Shown here in pieces: positions 45,801 through 57,910 of a stretch of DNA of 64,000 bases. Where the stretch lies: the NCBI GenBank assembly GCA_003184365.1, contig NKYR01000024.1:248001-312000 (forward strand), given 5' to 3'. A program made the position numbers and the translations under genes. The stretch is from Evernia prunastri (Eukaryota; Ascomycota; Lecanoromycetes; Lecanorales; Parmeliaceae). The notes below the pieces were generated by a model. The model made no database searches, was not told where the DNA came from, and was given only the letters and a program-made list of their open reading frames with translations. Numbering within the stretch: position 1 is the first letter of the stretch; every line of letters begins with the position of its first letter.

Positions 45801-47408
45801 TTAGGCAAATGGGTTATGCAACTCTTTCTCTTCTGCCCCTTCCGTAGGTGCTTCCCACTTCCTCTCAACCCCAAACTTAATGGCCTCATACTCATCTCTC
45901 TTCTTCTGCTCCTCCCTCATAACCTTCAATGCCTTCAATTGGATCTCCTGGAACGCCATAAACGTCACCAAGGGCGCTCCAAGCATTTCCAAAATCTTAT
46001 AGCAATCATGCGTATGCTTCCTGATCACACTATCTGGAGTGCAAAAGGTGCGCACACTCATGTCGCGAGACAGCGCTTTCCAAGATTGCATCATTGCGTT
46101 CATCTGAAAGGTATCGTCGGCATTGGGCCCGTAGAAGCGGAAGCTTTTGAGGTTGTAGAGAACCAAGTCGCGTTGTGTAGCTTGGTCAAACATAAACTCG
46201 ATAACTTGAGGGCGGTTCTTGCTGGTCCACCAATCGGTGATCTTTTTGAGACTCTCGACTGTCATGCGGCCTTCTTTTTGCTGGACCGTGAGGTACTGAT
46301 TGGCTGTGGCACAGATCATCAGCTCCATTTCGGAGTAGAGCTTTGCTTGCATAGGAGGACTGAGGGAAACATAGAATCTGGTCTTGGAAGAAGACTTGGA
46401 GGGCGATTCGTGCTGGGAGAGTGTCGTGGGTATAAACTTCGACACCTTCGACACATCTTCGGTCTGTCCTCGTAAGCTTATGGACTTGTTGGGGCGCTTT
46501 GGCACATACCAGATTCTCAACACGTTGCTTGATTTTCCCACCCCAATGCTTGATACCAGTCTTGCGATACTTCTCATCTGGCAGTTCGTTCATGCTCGTG
46601 CTTCTGCCAAGCCATCCGTTCTCGCCGAACATCTGCTTGAAAGGTGAACGGGAACGCTTGGTCGGGCTTGGAGGGGAGATAGATGTCTGGTCTTCTTTGA
46701 TGTCTTCCAAAGCCTTGACTGGAGACGGTGTGCGAGTCATGGTGCGACCTCGAGAGAAAGAGGATGAGGCATCGGTATCTTCACTCCGCCTGGTGTAATA
46801 ATCGCCAGCAGCACCCTCAAAAGTTTTCCCGACTCGAAGATTGTGATCTCTGATCTCACGAGAGCGGAAGTCGATGTTTCCTTCGGATTGAGAATGCGCC
46901 ATCCCAGGCGATTTGTGACCCTTGCGGTGCCCATATTTCGGTGGAGGCTGCGGAGGCCTTCCAGCCCCGGTACCAACTTTCCATGCTTGAGCATCATAGA
47001 AGTCTTCCATCTGAGTGTAGCGCTCGTCGTGAAATGGATTGAGCTTCGCGAAGCTGCTGTACGAGGTGTGTCTATGATGCTTCAGTGACGTCCTACCGTC
47101 GCCGAAGGCCGATTGGATCGGCGCGTAGGGGTGACTCACGTGTCTGACATTGGTGTTTTCGTGGGTGTCTGATTAGAATTGGGAGGACTGAATTTGACTG
47201 GGTCGAGGTTGTTGATACTGTCAAAAAATTCCGAAGTTTGTTTGGCTGGCGTTGCTGGGATCAAGAGGTAAGGAGTGAGGTTGAAGAGAAGTTGTTTGCA
47301 GTATTCGTCAGAAGAAAATTCGTCCGAGCTGGTAGATCGGGTATCAATAGCCTCTGCGGCCGTGTGTGAATGCTTTTGAGTCTGTTCAATAGGCGGATGC
47401 GAATACAT
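45801..47408 (-). CDS. conserved fungal protein of unknown function
   Basis: Three exons on the minus strand: 47408-47140, 47071-46510 and 46463-45801, giving 497 aa. The N-terminal 280 residues are polar, with Ser/Pro motifs (TMTRTPSPVKALEDIKED, SPPSPTKRSRSPFKQMF) that look like proline-directed kinase sites. The C-terminal 220 residues are a helical globular domain: FYVSLSPPMQAKLYSEMEL, TVQQKEGRMTVESLKKITD, RPQVIEFMFDQATQRDLV, and a long charged end helix (ALKVMREEQKKRDEYEA). No membrane segment or signal peptide. I cannot name the domain. The third exon starts at a GACAG acceptor, chosen because it keeps phase. Confidence 0.82.
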
Positions 47409-47762
47409 TGTTCAAGTGAAAAGGAAACATCTCAAGTGAAGACTAATGTGATGTTTGGAGGTAAGTGAATGAAATTAGCCACTGTTCTTGTCTACGACTT
47501 ACTGATATTTGAAGGGGCTGATAAAAGAAAATGTGTTGTCTGAATAATCTACTACTAATGGAAGAGAGTCAATCTAAAAAATGGATTTTGGAGCAAAATC
47601 GACGACTCAAAGGTTCAGAGCTGTGATATTCGAAAGGTCGAGTCCCGCGGAGAAATGACAACACAAGGCTCTAAGGTAAACATGGGATGTGACACTTATC
47701 AACGAAATCCGGCCTTAGTGAATGCCTTATTCGGCTGTACTAGACAGTCTGTATATGCAGTT
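47409..47762. other. intergenic region, no gene seen
   Basis: Promoter of the gene ending at 47408 and 3' flank of the next minus-strand gene; nothing more seen. Confidence 0.6.
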
Positions 47763-48313
47763 CTATGGTTTTCTCCCCTTCATTTTGTTAACAGCGCTGC
47801 TTATTAACCTCTTCATCTTGCCAAGCGACTGACAAGCAACCGCTGGTGGGTTTTCTGGTTTCTTATCACCGAGGAGCTGCCCTATCCTGTCCGCATTACC
47901 ATCATCCCACATCTGAATCCGCTCCTGAAGCGTGGTAGGCGGTCCTGGAGCACCGAGATCCTGAGACAATATCAGCTTTGTCAACGCATGCAATGGTGGC
48001 GCGGAATGGCACCAACCCGATGCCGCGCGAAATAACTTCGCCAATTCCTCCAGATGGTTTCGTCCACCACCTCGTTGTCCTCCGCAAGCCCCAAGTGCCA
48101 ACGCAAAAGGCCGACGCATCTCATCCCATGCTCCACCCCATAACGGGCCCTCAGCCGTCTCAACATCTCCTCCGTGCCTAATGTGTAATCATATCGTTGA
48201 GGAATCTTCTCCGCGTGACCGAGCACCTGCACTATATACTCGTACGCGTCGTCGGTGTTCCACGAGACGGTGCTGGAAGTAGTCCCATGACGCGTTAATC
48301 GTGGGTCAGCCAT
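47763..48313 (-). CDS. small protein of unknown function, two exons
   Basis: Exons on the minus strand: 48313-48017 and 47960-47763, joined by a 56-bp intron (donor GTTGGT, branch-like TTGAC, acceptor TCTCAG), giving 164 aa. Without splicing two overlapping open frames appear, and only this intron joins them in phase. The product starts MADPRLTRHGTTSSTVSW, has an amphipathic helical middle (EEMLRRLRARYGVEHGM, VDETIWRNWRSYFARHR) and a basic end (KMKRLISSAVNKMKGRK). No family recognised. Confidence 0.68.
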
Positions 48314-48564
48314 CGTGAAAAGAAACGTGCGATGGATATATAAAGAATCTTTGTGATTGACGCCGCTTCTGTGATTCAAACTGAGGGTTATGGTGCTTTA
48401 GTTTTGGGGCTTTGAGGATGGAAGCAACACGTCGTGAAATTCAGATCAGGAACGCAGATGTTGTGGTGTAGCTGGGTGGTGCAATGCCTGTTCAATTTGT
48501 ACCCTAACATGTGATCCTCCCTTTCCCTACATCATCATCCTCCGCGTTCTCAAATCCTCAATGT

Positions 48565-50455
48565 CTACAAGACTTTCGACCTTGGTCGCAATGTCACAAA
48601 CAAACCGTCTTGTTTCACAAACCACCTAAATACTATTCAGCTTTTTGTGATCTATTGGCAATGGGCAAAAAATTCTGCATACCAACAAATCTCTTTCAAT
48701 TCAGCTTTGGGGTCGGTAAGTTCAACTTCAAAGTGGAAGAAGAGGGTCGGGATCAGCTTGGACATCTCCACCCAGCCCAAATCTGAGTCGCCATCAGTCG
48801 AAATTGTCAACAGGGCTTTTTGCACGACCACTAGATACACTGAAGATACTTCAAAAGAGCGAAGTGGGGAGGTTCGAGGAGTTGCAAGAAGCGGACAATG
48901 CAGGGTGATGTGGGTTTCAAGGAGGAATCAAAGGAAGTTAGTGCACATACTCCGACCAAGACAGACACGTGCCCCTGAACCAAACGCAAAGAAGAACCTT
49001 TCTAAAGAACATGTTTGTCAGTCATCGTCAGAGGTATGAAACAGAGGAAGCCACACCCATGTCGCCTCTATCACTTGTCTTCAGCCATCGCTCTGGTCGG
49101 AAAGACTCAACGTCATCTCCAAAGACCTCAGTATTTCGATGAACGACCCATGCATTGGCCCCTATGATTGTCTAAGTCGCAGTCAGCCGGGGCTCTCTAA
49201 GGCAGCAGACCAAAACACTCACGCCCTCCGGTATGAAGTGGCCACGGATCTCAATTCCACCTGGTGGAGTGACACGGGGAAGACTCATCCCAACTGCAGG
49301 ATGAAGGCGGAGACCCTCATACAAACAAGCTTGCAGGTAGGGCATGCTTTTAGTTTGCTCAAGTGTGATAGGCTCTGTCAATTTCTTCCCTTTCATCTCT
49401 GTGTCAATTTCCTCTATCAACTTCCTCTTGCATTCGGGGTTCTTGAGTACATGGTAGATGACTGATCTGATTGAAATAGCAGTGGTGTCTGAACCGGCAT
49501 TGACATTGGTGGTGGCCATTGAGAGGATATTGGCGTCGTTCATGGCGTCTGGTTGCTGTTTCTGCACCTCCAACAGCTTATCTAGGATGTCCCGGTGATT
49601 GCTACCAGTTCCTTTCCGACTGTCAACCTCTTGGGCTGCGAAGTCCCGTATTCGGCCGTGGCGCCCAGTGACAGCGAAGTGGTTGCCAATCATAGGGGAG
49701 AGGAAGTCATGTATCCAGTAGAGGGCTGGAATCTGTCCCAACCATGCGCCGCTGCGCAGTACATTTTCAATCTGGGCAAAGAAACCACCGTCACTGCCTC
49801 TGTCCATGAAACCAAATCGTTTGGAGAAAGTAACTTCTCCTACAACGTCAAAGGCGAAGAGTTGTACAAAAAAACCCATATCAATGTTCTGGCCTATGCG
49901 GTCCTGCATCATCTTGCGGAAGTGCGCAACAGCATTATCGACATACTGCTCTAAATCTTTGAGAGCATCCATCGAGTATATCTGACTGACTAGTCGACGC
50001 TGAGAGCCATGGAGGCGTTCATCACGTTCTGACATGTTCAGCTTCCATCTCCAACCCGCTGGGAGATATGACTAGGACGAACCTGCAAATAGGTCGAATT
50101 TTCTATGGCCCTGAAAAACCCCGTACCAGCCGGATTTCGAGAATTTGGTCCCAGCTGCGTAAATTTTCTTTATCGCAGACAGATCACTAACGCTGACCTC
50201 ATTTGGACCAGTCCTTACAAGTGGCCCGTGTTTCTCGTGCAGTTTAATCATTGTTCTATGCATGTCACCTTGCCATGAATGCTTGATCATCCATAATCTT
50301 GAGAAGCGAGCGTCAAGAGGGCCGGGAATCTGACCCAAGGGACCGCCAAAGGCTTGATAGTACAGAACAGACAAGAGACCAAGAGACAGAAGAAGTATGA
50401 ACAGCGGGACAAAAGTCATGCCATTGTCTTTGGAGGGCCAAATGTGAGAATCCAT
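48565..50455 (-). CDS. cytochrome P450 monooxygenase, pisatin-demethylase-like
   Basis: Six exons on the minus strand: 50455-50083, 50028-49223, 49171-49057, 49001-48951, 48782-48683 and 48625-48565, giving 501 aa. An N-terminal membrane anchor (about residues 13-33) is followed by a proline hinge (QIPGPLDARF). Family motifs are complete: I-helix AGSDTTAIS, K-helix EGLR, FRPERW, and heme loop FGSGARVCLG with the cysteine near residue 445, split from its flanks by introns 3 and 4. The FAERDERLHGSQRRLVS and WVEMSKLIPTL motifs are typical of the pisatin-demethylase-like fungal P450s. ER-bound; needs a P450 reductase. The substrate is unknown. Intron 4 is 168 bp, much longer than its neighbours. 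Confidence 0.93.
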
Positions 50456-50752
50456 GTTTTAAAGACACTTTTTTGCCTTGCTTGGTTGAAGAGCAGAGCG
50501 TTTCCAGAGCGATTGGAAGGGACCCTTTGGCGCTTTTAAAGTCGGCTACGACATACGACACATGACACGTCATTTTGCATTCTATGTACCAAGTACCAAG
50601 TCTTATCCTATCATTCAACAGTGTGGGAGTACTGTATGCACGACTTCAAACTTGGGATTTGCGGGGTCAAATCCCCAGCAATGCTTGGCACCGGAGATCT
50701 GACTCAGCCCAACTGCTCATGCTGATGTCGATGTCTTCTTATCACAAAACAC

Positions 50753-51295
50753 TCAAGTGTCCCCCGTCCTGCCATACCCCTTCACCAACCACCCGCCCCC
50801 AATCCTTCTCCCGCCCGACTCTTGTACCTCGAACCTCGCCCCCTCCACACCCTCTTGCATCATGAAGTCTCCCAGCTCCCCTAACACCCTGATCGCCAAG
50901 GCGTAGCTGAGCCCGCCCTCAGAACTATACAACGCGATGCTCGCGCCAAACACGTCCAGGGCTACGGCACCCACGTCGAGCATTTCGAGACGGCGCACGA
51001 AGTATTCGGCCATTAGGGAGGTTTGGAGCGAGATTATGGCGGCGTAGTAGTTGCGCGAGGGGGACAGAGGGGCGTAGTTGGAGAAGTAGATTCCGTGTGT
51101 GGGGTCCATTTGGATGCAGATTGTTGGGGGGTTGCTGGTGAGGTTGGTGAGGTGGGACGGGGGTTTGGGGGACGAGATGTGGATGAGGGGTTTGGGAACT
51201 GTTGCGACTGCTGGGATGGTTGGGGCGGGGAGGGAGGAGAGGGTTAGGAGCGGGAGGAGGAGGAGAAGGTGCATTATGATTAGTGGGTGAGGCAT
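50753..51295 (-). CDS. putative secreted protein of unknown function
   Basis: Single exon, 180 aa from ATG 51295 (a second ATG at 51274 would give 173). The N-terminus is a strong signal peptide (HLLLLLPLLTLSSLPAPT). The mature part contains a proline-rich stretch, then ICIQMDPTHGIYFSNYAPL and an amphipathic domain (LMAEYFVRRLEMLDVGAV, LALIRVLGELGDF-like). Only one cysteine is seen. The single open frame with a well-placed signal peptide argues for a gene, but G/C-rich composition leaves the other strand open too. Divergent partner: none within 1.5 kb. Confidence 0.55.
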   Translation of the reverse strand: MPHPLIIMHLLLLLPLLTLSSLPAPTIPAVATVPKPLIHISSPKPPSHLTNLTSNPPTICIQMDPTHGIYFSNYAPLSPSRNYYAAIISLQTSLMAEYFVRRLEMLDVGAVALDVFGASIALYSSEGGLSYALAIRVLGELGDFMMQEGVEGARFEVQESGGRRIGGGWLVKGYGRTGDT

Positions 51296-52796
51296 GTTAA
51301 GGGGAGAATGTCGGGGGGCATGAAATTCGCGAAGAGAAAGGTTGACATCGTTGCATGTTATTCATGTCCAGCTGGTCGTTAAGAGCTCATCGTGGACCTT
51401 TGCGCTCGGCCCTCACGTCATTTCCTTTTTTTTTGTCTTGGAGCATAATCGGTGTGCATGGTGAATCTGTGCGATCTGCGGGAGAGCTGGTCCTCGGACG
51501 TTCGCTTGTAATGAGGTGCATGCATGGCGACCTCGGAACTTGATACATCGAGAATTACTAGCGCTCAAACATGAGCTCGGTTTTCGCGATTGTGTTAATT
51601 CTTTGCATCGGCAGTGCCCGCGCAACCAACTTCCTATTGATTGATTCATGGCCAAGGCTTGATTGACGCTTCTTGTACAAGTGATGTCGCAGGAGCTTCA
51701 AATTGCTTGCTTTTGCTTTCGTCATGGTATGACGTACCTCTTTCTCCTCGTTGCACGAGTGGCAATATGACTCTACTAGAGCACGCTCATCCTTGGAGCA
51801 GCGGTACTTTGCTCTGATCTGCGAAAGTGTTCTCCGTAGCTTGTCACCTCTCCTGAAATGGAGACCCGACTCGAGGTATGGCGCTGAGGCACCCACGGTG
51901 TCTGTGCGCCCAGCTTATGTCTTATTACGGAATCCTCGTTTCATTGTGGAAAGGATCATAGGCATCAGCTTCGCTGGTGCAGGCTATTGCATTTGCAAAA
52001 TTCTCTGCAGCCTTCGTGCTTAACATGGAGCCGAATGCGCAAGGAAGTCCTGCTGAGAATTCGAGAAGCTCTTCACCTTGGGTGAGATGTATTCGGCCGC
52101 AACGTGACTCAGAGCAGAAGGTGTGCCCGAGTCTTTGGAGCTCGGAATCCTCGGAGAAATTCTACATGCAGGGTTGGAGACATCTTCAAAACCGTGGCTG
52201 ACGGTTTTTTCAGCATTGCAGTTGAATCAAGGTATGGTTGTTCTCCTCACGCTGGAATACCATACCATACTAGAAGTAAATGCACCGGGGACTTTACTAT
52301 AGCTGCAGTTTTCAAATTCCGTTCAAGAGAGTGGGTGAAGTCCCAGGATAAGGCATTCGATTGCCCGATGCCAATACCTGGATTCAGAATACAGGCTCGG
52401 ACCCTAAATCTTGCATTAAGTAATACTTGAATGGACTCTATAAAGGTCGTTCAATGGAATCTCTTTTTCATGCGATATCTACACAGTTGTCGAGGAGACT
52501 GAGCAGTGAAGACTGTGGCTACGTCTAGCATGCTATGTGAACGCGGAGCACTATCACGATACATTCGCGAAGAGCATAACTACTGACTTTTGTTGTTTGA
52601 ACTTGAACGACGGGGTATGTATCGGCAAAAGAAAATCGAAATACCAGTAAAGCCCCGGCTCGCAAACCAAGGATAGATAGGCGAAATTACTGGGAACAAG
52701 CGAGACGTAATGGCCGGCCATCGACGACTAAGTGGTGTGTTGGCGTCTGGTGTCGGTTAGCGCGGGGATTAGCGGACGCAACGGAGTCAGCTACGC
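51296..52796. other. intergenic region, no gene seen
   Basis: 1.5 kb without a supportable gene; only short scattered open frames. Confidence 0.55.
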
Positions 52797-53542
52797 TTAC
52801 GGAGTACCAGGCTCATCAATTAGTTTTATCACATTTCTGGTTGCTAAGGATTCTTCGCCCCTATCCACAAAATGATGGGTATAAGCTAGCCAGTATGGAA
52901 ACTCGAAGCCCTCCGGGTAGAAGCCAGAGAACTCCCAGTCTATAATGGCGGCGACCTCAAAAGTGTCTTCGTTGACGATAATGTTGTGTAGTCCAAGATC
53001 GTTGTGGCAGTAGACGAAGTCTTTGGTAGCTACAGTTCTCGATGGGTAGTGGGTCCGTCCATCATAATGTTTCTTTAATACATATGGCGGGATGATCTTG
53101 CCGTGCACGGAGCCTAGGGTGTTGGACCTTAAGTTGTTGAGCTGTGGAGTACAGTGTGGTTGATGTAGCGGGAAACGTTGGTGCAGAGCTGTTCAATGTC
53201 CCACCCTGTGAGAGTGTCGAGCAGCTCGGACACGGTTTTTCCATCTACGGATTCCATTGTGACGCTGGCAAGCCCATTTTCGTCTGAAAAGCTGAGAAAA
53301 TTTGGAACGCGAATAGTGGTATTCTGTTGGATGAAAAGCAGAGCATCTCTCTCATTCTCCAGGGACTCGCGCGAAAAAGGAGGTGGATTGATGATGTCGC
53401 CGTGCCAGTTGGTTTTTCTCTCTTCTGGGCGCAGCTGTCGTTTGGTGAAGGTTGTCGAGGTCAGTGTGTAATGTCTGTCAGCGAGGATCTCCCAGTCAAG
53501 TATGCTGTTGCCGTCAGCGTCTTTCGTCTCGATGATTTCCAT
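52797..53542 (-). pseudogene. aminoglycoside-phosphotransferase-like (APH) kinase with a frameshift
   Basis: On the minus strand a frame from ATG 53542 covers the N-lobe (DWEILADRHYTLTSTTFTKR, LENERDALLFIQQNTTIRVPNF, TMESVDGKTVSELL) and stops at about 53129. A second frame, offset by one base, continues without loss at about 53142-53148 (QLNNLRSNTLGSVHGK) to 52797. Catalytic residues are intact in the second part: YCHNDLGLHNIIV carries the Brenner HxDxxxxN motif and IIDWEFSGF the DFG-like Asp. The overlap is too short for an intron (at most about 35 nt), so a one-base deletion or a sequencing error is likely. APH-like proteins are abundant in fungi and mostly of unknown substrate. Confidence 0.78.
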
Positions 53543-53543
53543 G

Positions 53544-53630
53544 GATGAAAGATGGTGAAGAAGAGGATGATGATGAGGAGGAAGAAGAAGATGAAGAAGA
53601 TGGTGAGGTTGAGGAAGAAAAGATTGATCA
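53544..53630. repeat. GAA/GAT purine microsatellite
   Basis: About 85 bp of GAA, GAG and GAT triplets on the plus strand, immediately upstream of the APH-like start codon (so CTT-rich in its sense strand). Probably part of its leader. Confidence 0.85.
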
Positions 53631-53920
53631 GTGACGGAAATAATGAATTCGTCTGTGGTGCTAAAGGAAGGCTTACGCTATGAAAGGTAGTCTGAGCGGC
53701 TCCGTAGAGGCGCAGCCAGTCAGGGCAGATGTTAGGTGTGATAAAGCAGAGACTAGTGGCTATTGACCTTTTATGCAAGACTATGCCCCATGTTGGTCGA
53801 AGGGATTACATTGTACCTATATTGAGTGGTATAGCTGGGCATGACTGTGGACGGATATCGAGTAGTAGGCTAAGTATGCGGGTTGAGATACTGGGGATGT
53901 TGTCCTTCGAGGTCTTGAAG

Positions 53921-54120
53921 AGCTTGAAGAGGCTGAGTGGAGCTTGAAGCGGTGGACTGGAGCTTGAAGAAGTAGACTGAAACTTGAAGAAGTAGACTAA
54001 GGCTTGAAGAGGTGGACTGGAGCTCGAAAAGGTGGACTGGAGCTTGAAGAAGTAGACTGAAACTTGAAGAAGTAGACTAAGGCTTGAAGAGGTGGACTGA
54101 AGCTGAAGAAGTAGAGTGGA
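53921..54120. repeat. 20-bp minisatellite, ten units
   Basis: Ten tandem units of about 20 bp, consensus AGCTTGAAGAAGTAGACTGA with G/A variants; the last unit is slightly degenerate. Units 3-5 (53961-54020) recur as units 7-9 (54041-54100) with one mismatch in 60, so there is an 80-bp higher-order repeat. The 20-bp period is not a multiple of three, so the open frames through it are not coding evidence. Confidence 0.95.
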
Positions 54121-55906
54121 ATCAACCACCTTTTATACCCAAAGGCAGACCATGTCACAGCATCACCGCGGAAGGCAGTGCGTTCACGTCTTAATCTGGA
54201 CTCCTGGCCTGGAGAGCTCGTCGCAAGAGAACATCCCTGATTTTCGCCTTTCCCGAGCCTTTCATTGGCCTCTACTCTAGCTATCTGGCGCTTTGCAAGA
54301 CGCAGGGGGCTCGTCTGGGGGGATGAGGGAGAAGGCTGTGAAATCGATTGGTAGACACTGAGCGATGAGCTGTGGTCACCTTTGAGCAACAACTTGTGTC
54401 ATCCTGTCAAGTTTTCGTAGATGAAGTCAATTGTTTTGCGGGACAGGCAACAATCTGATTACAATGGAGGACAAATTTGGCCTTTGTAACAGCTTCGTTA
54501 TCCTGGTGTTGGGTACCTTAAATTCTGTATGGCAGCTAGTGCGGCAGCTACTGTAACCATAATGTAGTGACGGCGTGCTTCAGGAGCACTTGGACTTGGT
54601 TTGAGTCATGGCCGGGCAGCTTGAGGCAGCAGTAGCATTGCCTTACCTTGGGGGAGCTTCAACTCTCCGTCGCTCGTATCTGCCTTGCCTTGCCTTATCG
54701 TTGTCATTTTTATTCCTTGCCTGGGCGAAACGTGCGAATTAACTATTTCTTGACCGCTATATGCATATTGTAGATTGTGTGCATAGCATGTGCGGATTAG
54801 AGCCTCGCAGCCGTCACAGATCTATCACTGACTTTGGCGGGAGGTGCGATGGCTACTGTTGCATTTGCAGGGAATCGCGTACTTGAGTCTCGCTGTAGAA
54901 GATCCTATGTACAGCATCGAGAAGAAGACGAATAATAGCTAGCGCGGAACCGGTCAATTCGTTCGGGGCGAAGCAGAAATTGAAGAGATTGCACGAGGTG
55001 GCCTTACTACTCTATAACGCGTCCCCTGGGTAGCCACCAGGCAAGAATCCAGTCGATTGATCAAAGCAAGACGGAAGATCCCTGGGGTGAGATCAGTGGG
55101 AGTGAAATAGATAGTAGTGCCGCGAGTGAAAGTGAGAGTGATGTAGGGGAAGGTGCCCATGGAAGAAGTGTAGGGGTTGGGATAGAAGAAGTGTGGGCTG
55201 GTGGGAATCAGCTGGGTTGTTGGCCTCCGAAAGCGAGGTTTGCGTGGGTAGTGGGCTTGTGAATGATAATGACGTCGGGTTAGGCATAGCTTAGCCGTAC
55301 GAGATACCGAAGACATGGCCGATGGGTGGATAAGCTACATTACATGTACATTTACAAAAACAAATAAAGGTCCGAGGGTCCGCACGCAAAGTCCTGGACG
55401 CCGACGCCAAGTCTTTGGACCGAACCCCACCTGAAGCAGTGAAAGGTGAGCCTGAATTCGCCAAAAATCCGCGGCTCGCCGGACGCCTCGGCCTGTCAGC
55501 CACTAGAGTACTCTACGAATCCCGAGAGAGAGTCCCGACCTCACAGACCAGTGACCAGTGGACCACCACCACTCCTATCGTTTGCCCCGCTTCACTGGTA
55601 CCAGTGGTACAATATTGAAAATATTGAACCCGCTTTGCTCCCTACCATGATGACAGTCATTGGAGTACATCTCCTCACCACAAAGCCAGAAGGTTGCCAT
55701 CAACAACGGATCCCCCCCGACAAGTATGTCTTAGGAATTGCTTCGACTCACTTATCAACTACCTTTACTCTTAAGTAGCCTATGCTCACCTTTGCTGCAC
55801 TTGCGACTGCGCCGCAAAATCCGCCAGAAGTCTTGGAGCGCTTACACGTACAGCCTCGGTTGCCCCTATATCTGTGATATCCCCACGAAGACCTGCGGTT
55901 TGCAGC
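54121..55906. other. intergenic region, no confident gene
   Basis: Beyond the minisatellite nothing is supported. Around 54630-54710 short CCTTGCCTTGCCTTA words occur. A 120-codon open frame on the minus strand (54954-55316) has no recognisable features. The 3' end holds the promoter of the monooxygenase gene at 55907. Confidence 0.5.
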
Positions 55907-57910
55907 ATGGCCGCTGTATCAGAAAAGTATGATGTCGTGATAGTGGGCGCTGGGCCTGTTGGCTTGCTCCTCTCAGTCTGTCTGGCGCGCTGGGGCTACA
56001 AGATTAAGAATATCGATAACAGAGAGGTGCCAACTGTGACGGGCAGAGCTGATGGGATTCAACCACGGTCCCTGCACCTGTTACGGAACATGGATCTCAA
56101 ACGGCAGATAATGGCTCATCAGCCTGCCAAGGTCTATGAGGTGGCATTTTGGGATCCTCAGTCAGGCGGTAAGGGTATACATAGGACTGGAAATTGGGCC
56201 GCGTGTCCAAAATTCATCGATGCGAGATACCCTTTCACCACGCTACTTCATCAGGGCCTAATAGAGAGGGTCTTCATCGATGACCTACACAAGAACGGGG
56301 CAGACGTGCAAAGACCTTGGACTATCACAGGCTTCAAGAACGACGGCCAGGACAAATTGTATCCAATCGAAGTCAACCTCAAGCATACGCAGACCGATGA
56401 GAAGGAAACTGTTCGAGCAAAATACTTGTTTGGTGGTGAGGGGGCAAGGAGCTTCATAAGGGACCAATTGGGGGTCAAGATACGACACAAAGACCCTATA
56501 TCTCATGTATGGGGAGTAATGGACGGCGTCGTGCGGACGAATTTTCCTGATGTTAAGGTAGTTACTTTAGTCTGACACTTGATCGTCTTACTGACTTAGC
56601 TAGATGAAATGCACTATACATAGCGATTACGGTTCGATTATGATTATCCCTAGAGAGAACAATATGGTTAGACTTTACATACAGATTGCTTCCTCCACTG
56701 ACAAAGACTTCGATCCTCGCAAACAAGCTACTCCAGAGGAAGTTCAAGCGTCGGCGAAGAAGATACTACAGCCTTACTACATGGAATGGGACACAGTAGA
56801 GTGGTATTCTGTCTACCCTATTGGCCAGGGCATAGCGGAGAATTACACAATAGATCATCGAGTGTTCTTGGGCGGAGACTGCTGCCACACGCATAGTGTT
56901 GGTCGCCTAGTCCCTGTTCCTGTATCAGGTCCCGACTGACGCTCGCGTAGCCAAAAGCTGGCCAAGGGATGAATACCGCTTTCCATGACGCTCTCAACCT
57001 TGCTTGGAAAATCCATCTCGTCGAAGCTGGTTTTGCCAATCGTTCCATCCTGCAATCGTACGAATCAGAGCGGAAACAAATTGCGAAGGAACTCCTCGAC
57101 TTCGACGCCAAGTATGCCGCACTGTTCTCTCAGCGGGTTCCCTCCGCTGGTGAGATGGGCGCCGCGTCAGAAGACAGTGAGGATGGGGAGGCCAATGAGT
57201 TCGTCAAGGTCTTCAAGTCAAGCCAAGAATTTACATCTGGATATGGGATATTCTACCATCCGAACGGGTTCAACTGGTCTTCTGATCACCCTGCACAATC
57301 ACATGTTTTCAACCCGGAAGGCAACACTGTCCGCATTGGCCGTATCATGCCCCCGGCCAATGTAACCAGGGTTGTCGACGCTAACGAGGTTCAATTGGAG
57401 CAAGAAATACCTCTCAACGGCTCATTCAGAATTTTCCTCTTCGCTGGCTCATCGTCGAAGACACGGCGTGCCGTTACTGACTTTGCTGCGAATCTGCAAA
57501 AGAAAAGAAGCTTCTATTCGACCTTCGAACGAGAGGACATTGCAAGTGTCTCGTATCACGAGCGACACAATCCCCACTCTCACTTCTTTTCCGTATGTAC
57601 AATATTCGCATCCCCTCGAGATAACATAGACATCTCGAAGATGTTGCCGCCAATCCTCGCGCGGTACAGCGATCACGTCTATGCCGACGATGTGTGGGAC
57701 CCAAGGCTGCCAGATACGAAAGCTGCAGCTCACGCCAAGATGGGACTAGATTCGGAGAAGGGTGGTATCGTCATTGTCAGGCCCGATGGACATGTTGGGT
57801 GCGTGGTCAGTCTGGTGGAGGGAAGTGGGACTGTAGATGCCCTGAATGACTATTTCGGAGCATTTGTATCCAAGCCTATCGGAAACTCGAAGCCGCAAGC
57901 GCAGCTATGA
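55907..57910 (+). CDS. FAD-dependent monooxygenase of the phenol 2-hydroxylase type
   Basis: Three exons: 55907-56557, 56604-56897 and 56951-57910, giving 634 aa. The start MAAVSEKYDVVIVGAGPVG places the dinucleotide-binding GxGxxG right at the N-terminus. GRADGIQPRSLHLLRNMDL, the DG-type motif GGEGARSFIRDQLG, and the second FAD motif FLGGDCCHTHSPKAGQGMN (across intron 2) follow. The last 200 residues form the thioredoxin-like C-terminal domain of phenol hydroxylases (PLNGSFRIFLFAGSS, RPDGHVGCVVSL). The enzyme should ortho-hydroxylate a phenolic compound with NADPH and oxygen in the cytosol. Specific substrate unknown; no ring-cleavage gene sits next to it. Confidence 0.93.

Noticed and set aside
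50640..50710. tRNA-like T-arm (GGGGTCAAATCCCC)
   Set aside because: No matching A box, anticodon arm or acceptor stem could be folded around it.
53806..54129. 107-codon Leu/Ser-rich open frame, minus strand
   Set aside because: Translation of the 20-bp minisatellite; the period is not a multiple of three.
54954..55316. 120-codon open frame, minus strand
   Set aside because: Composition is Thr/Arg/Pro-biased without motifs; no splice or start context to support it.
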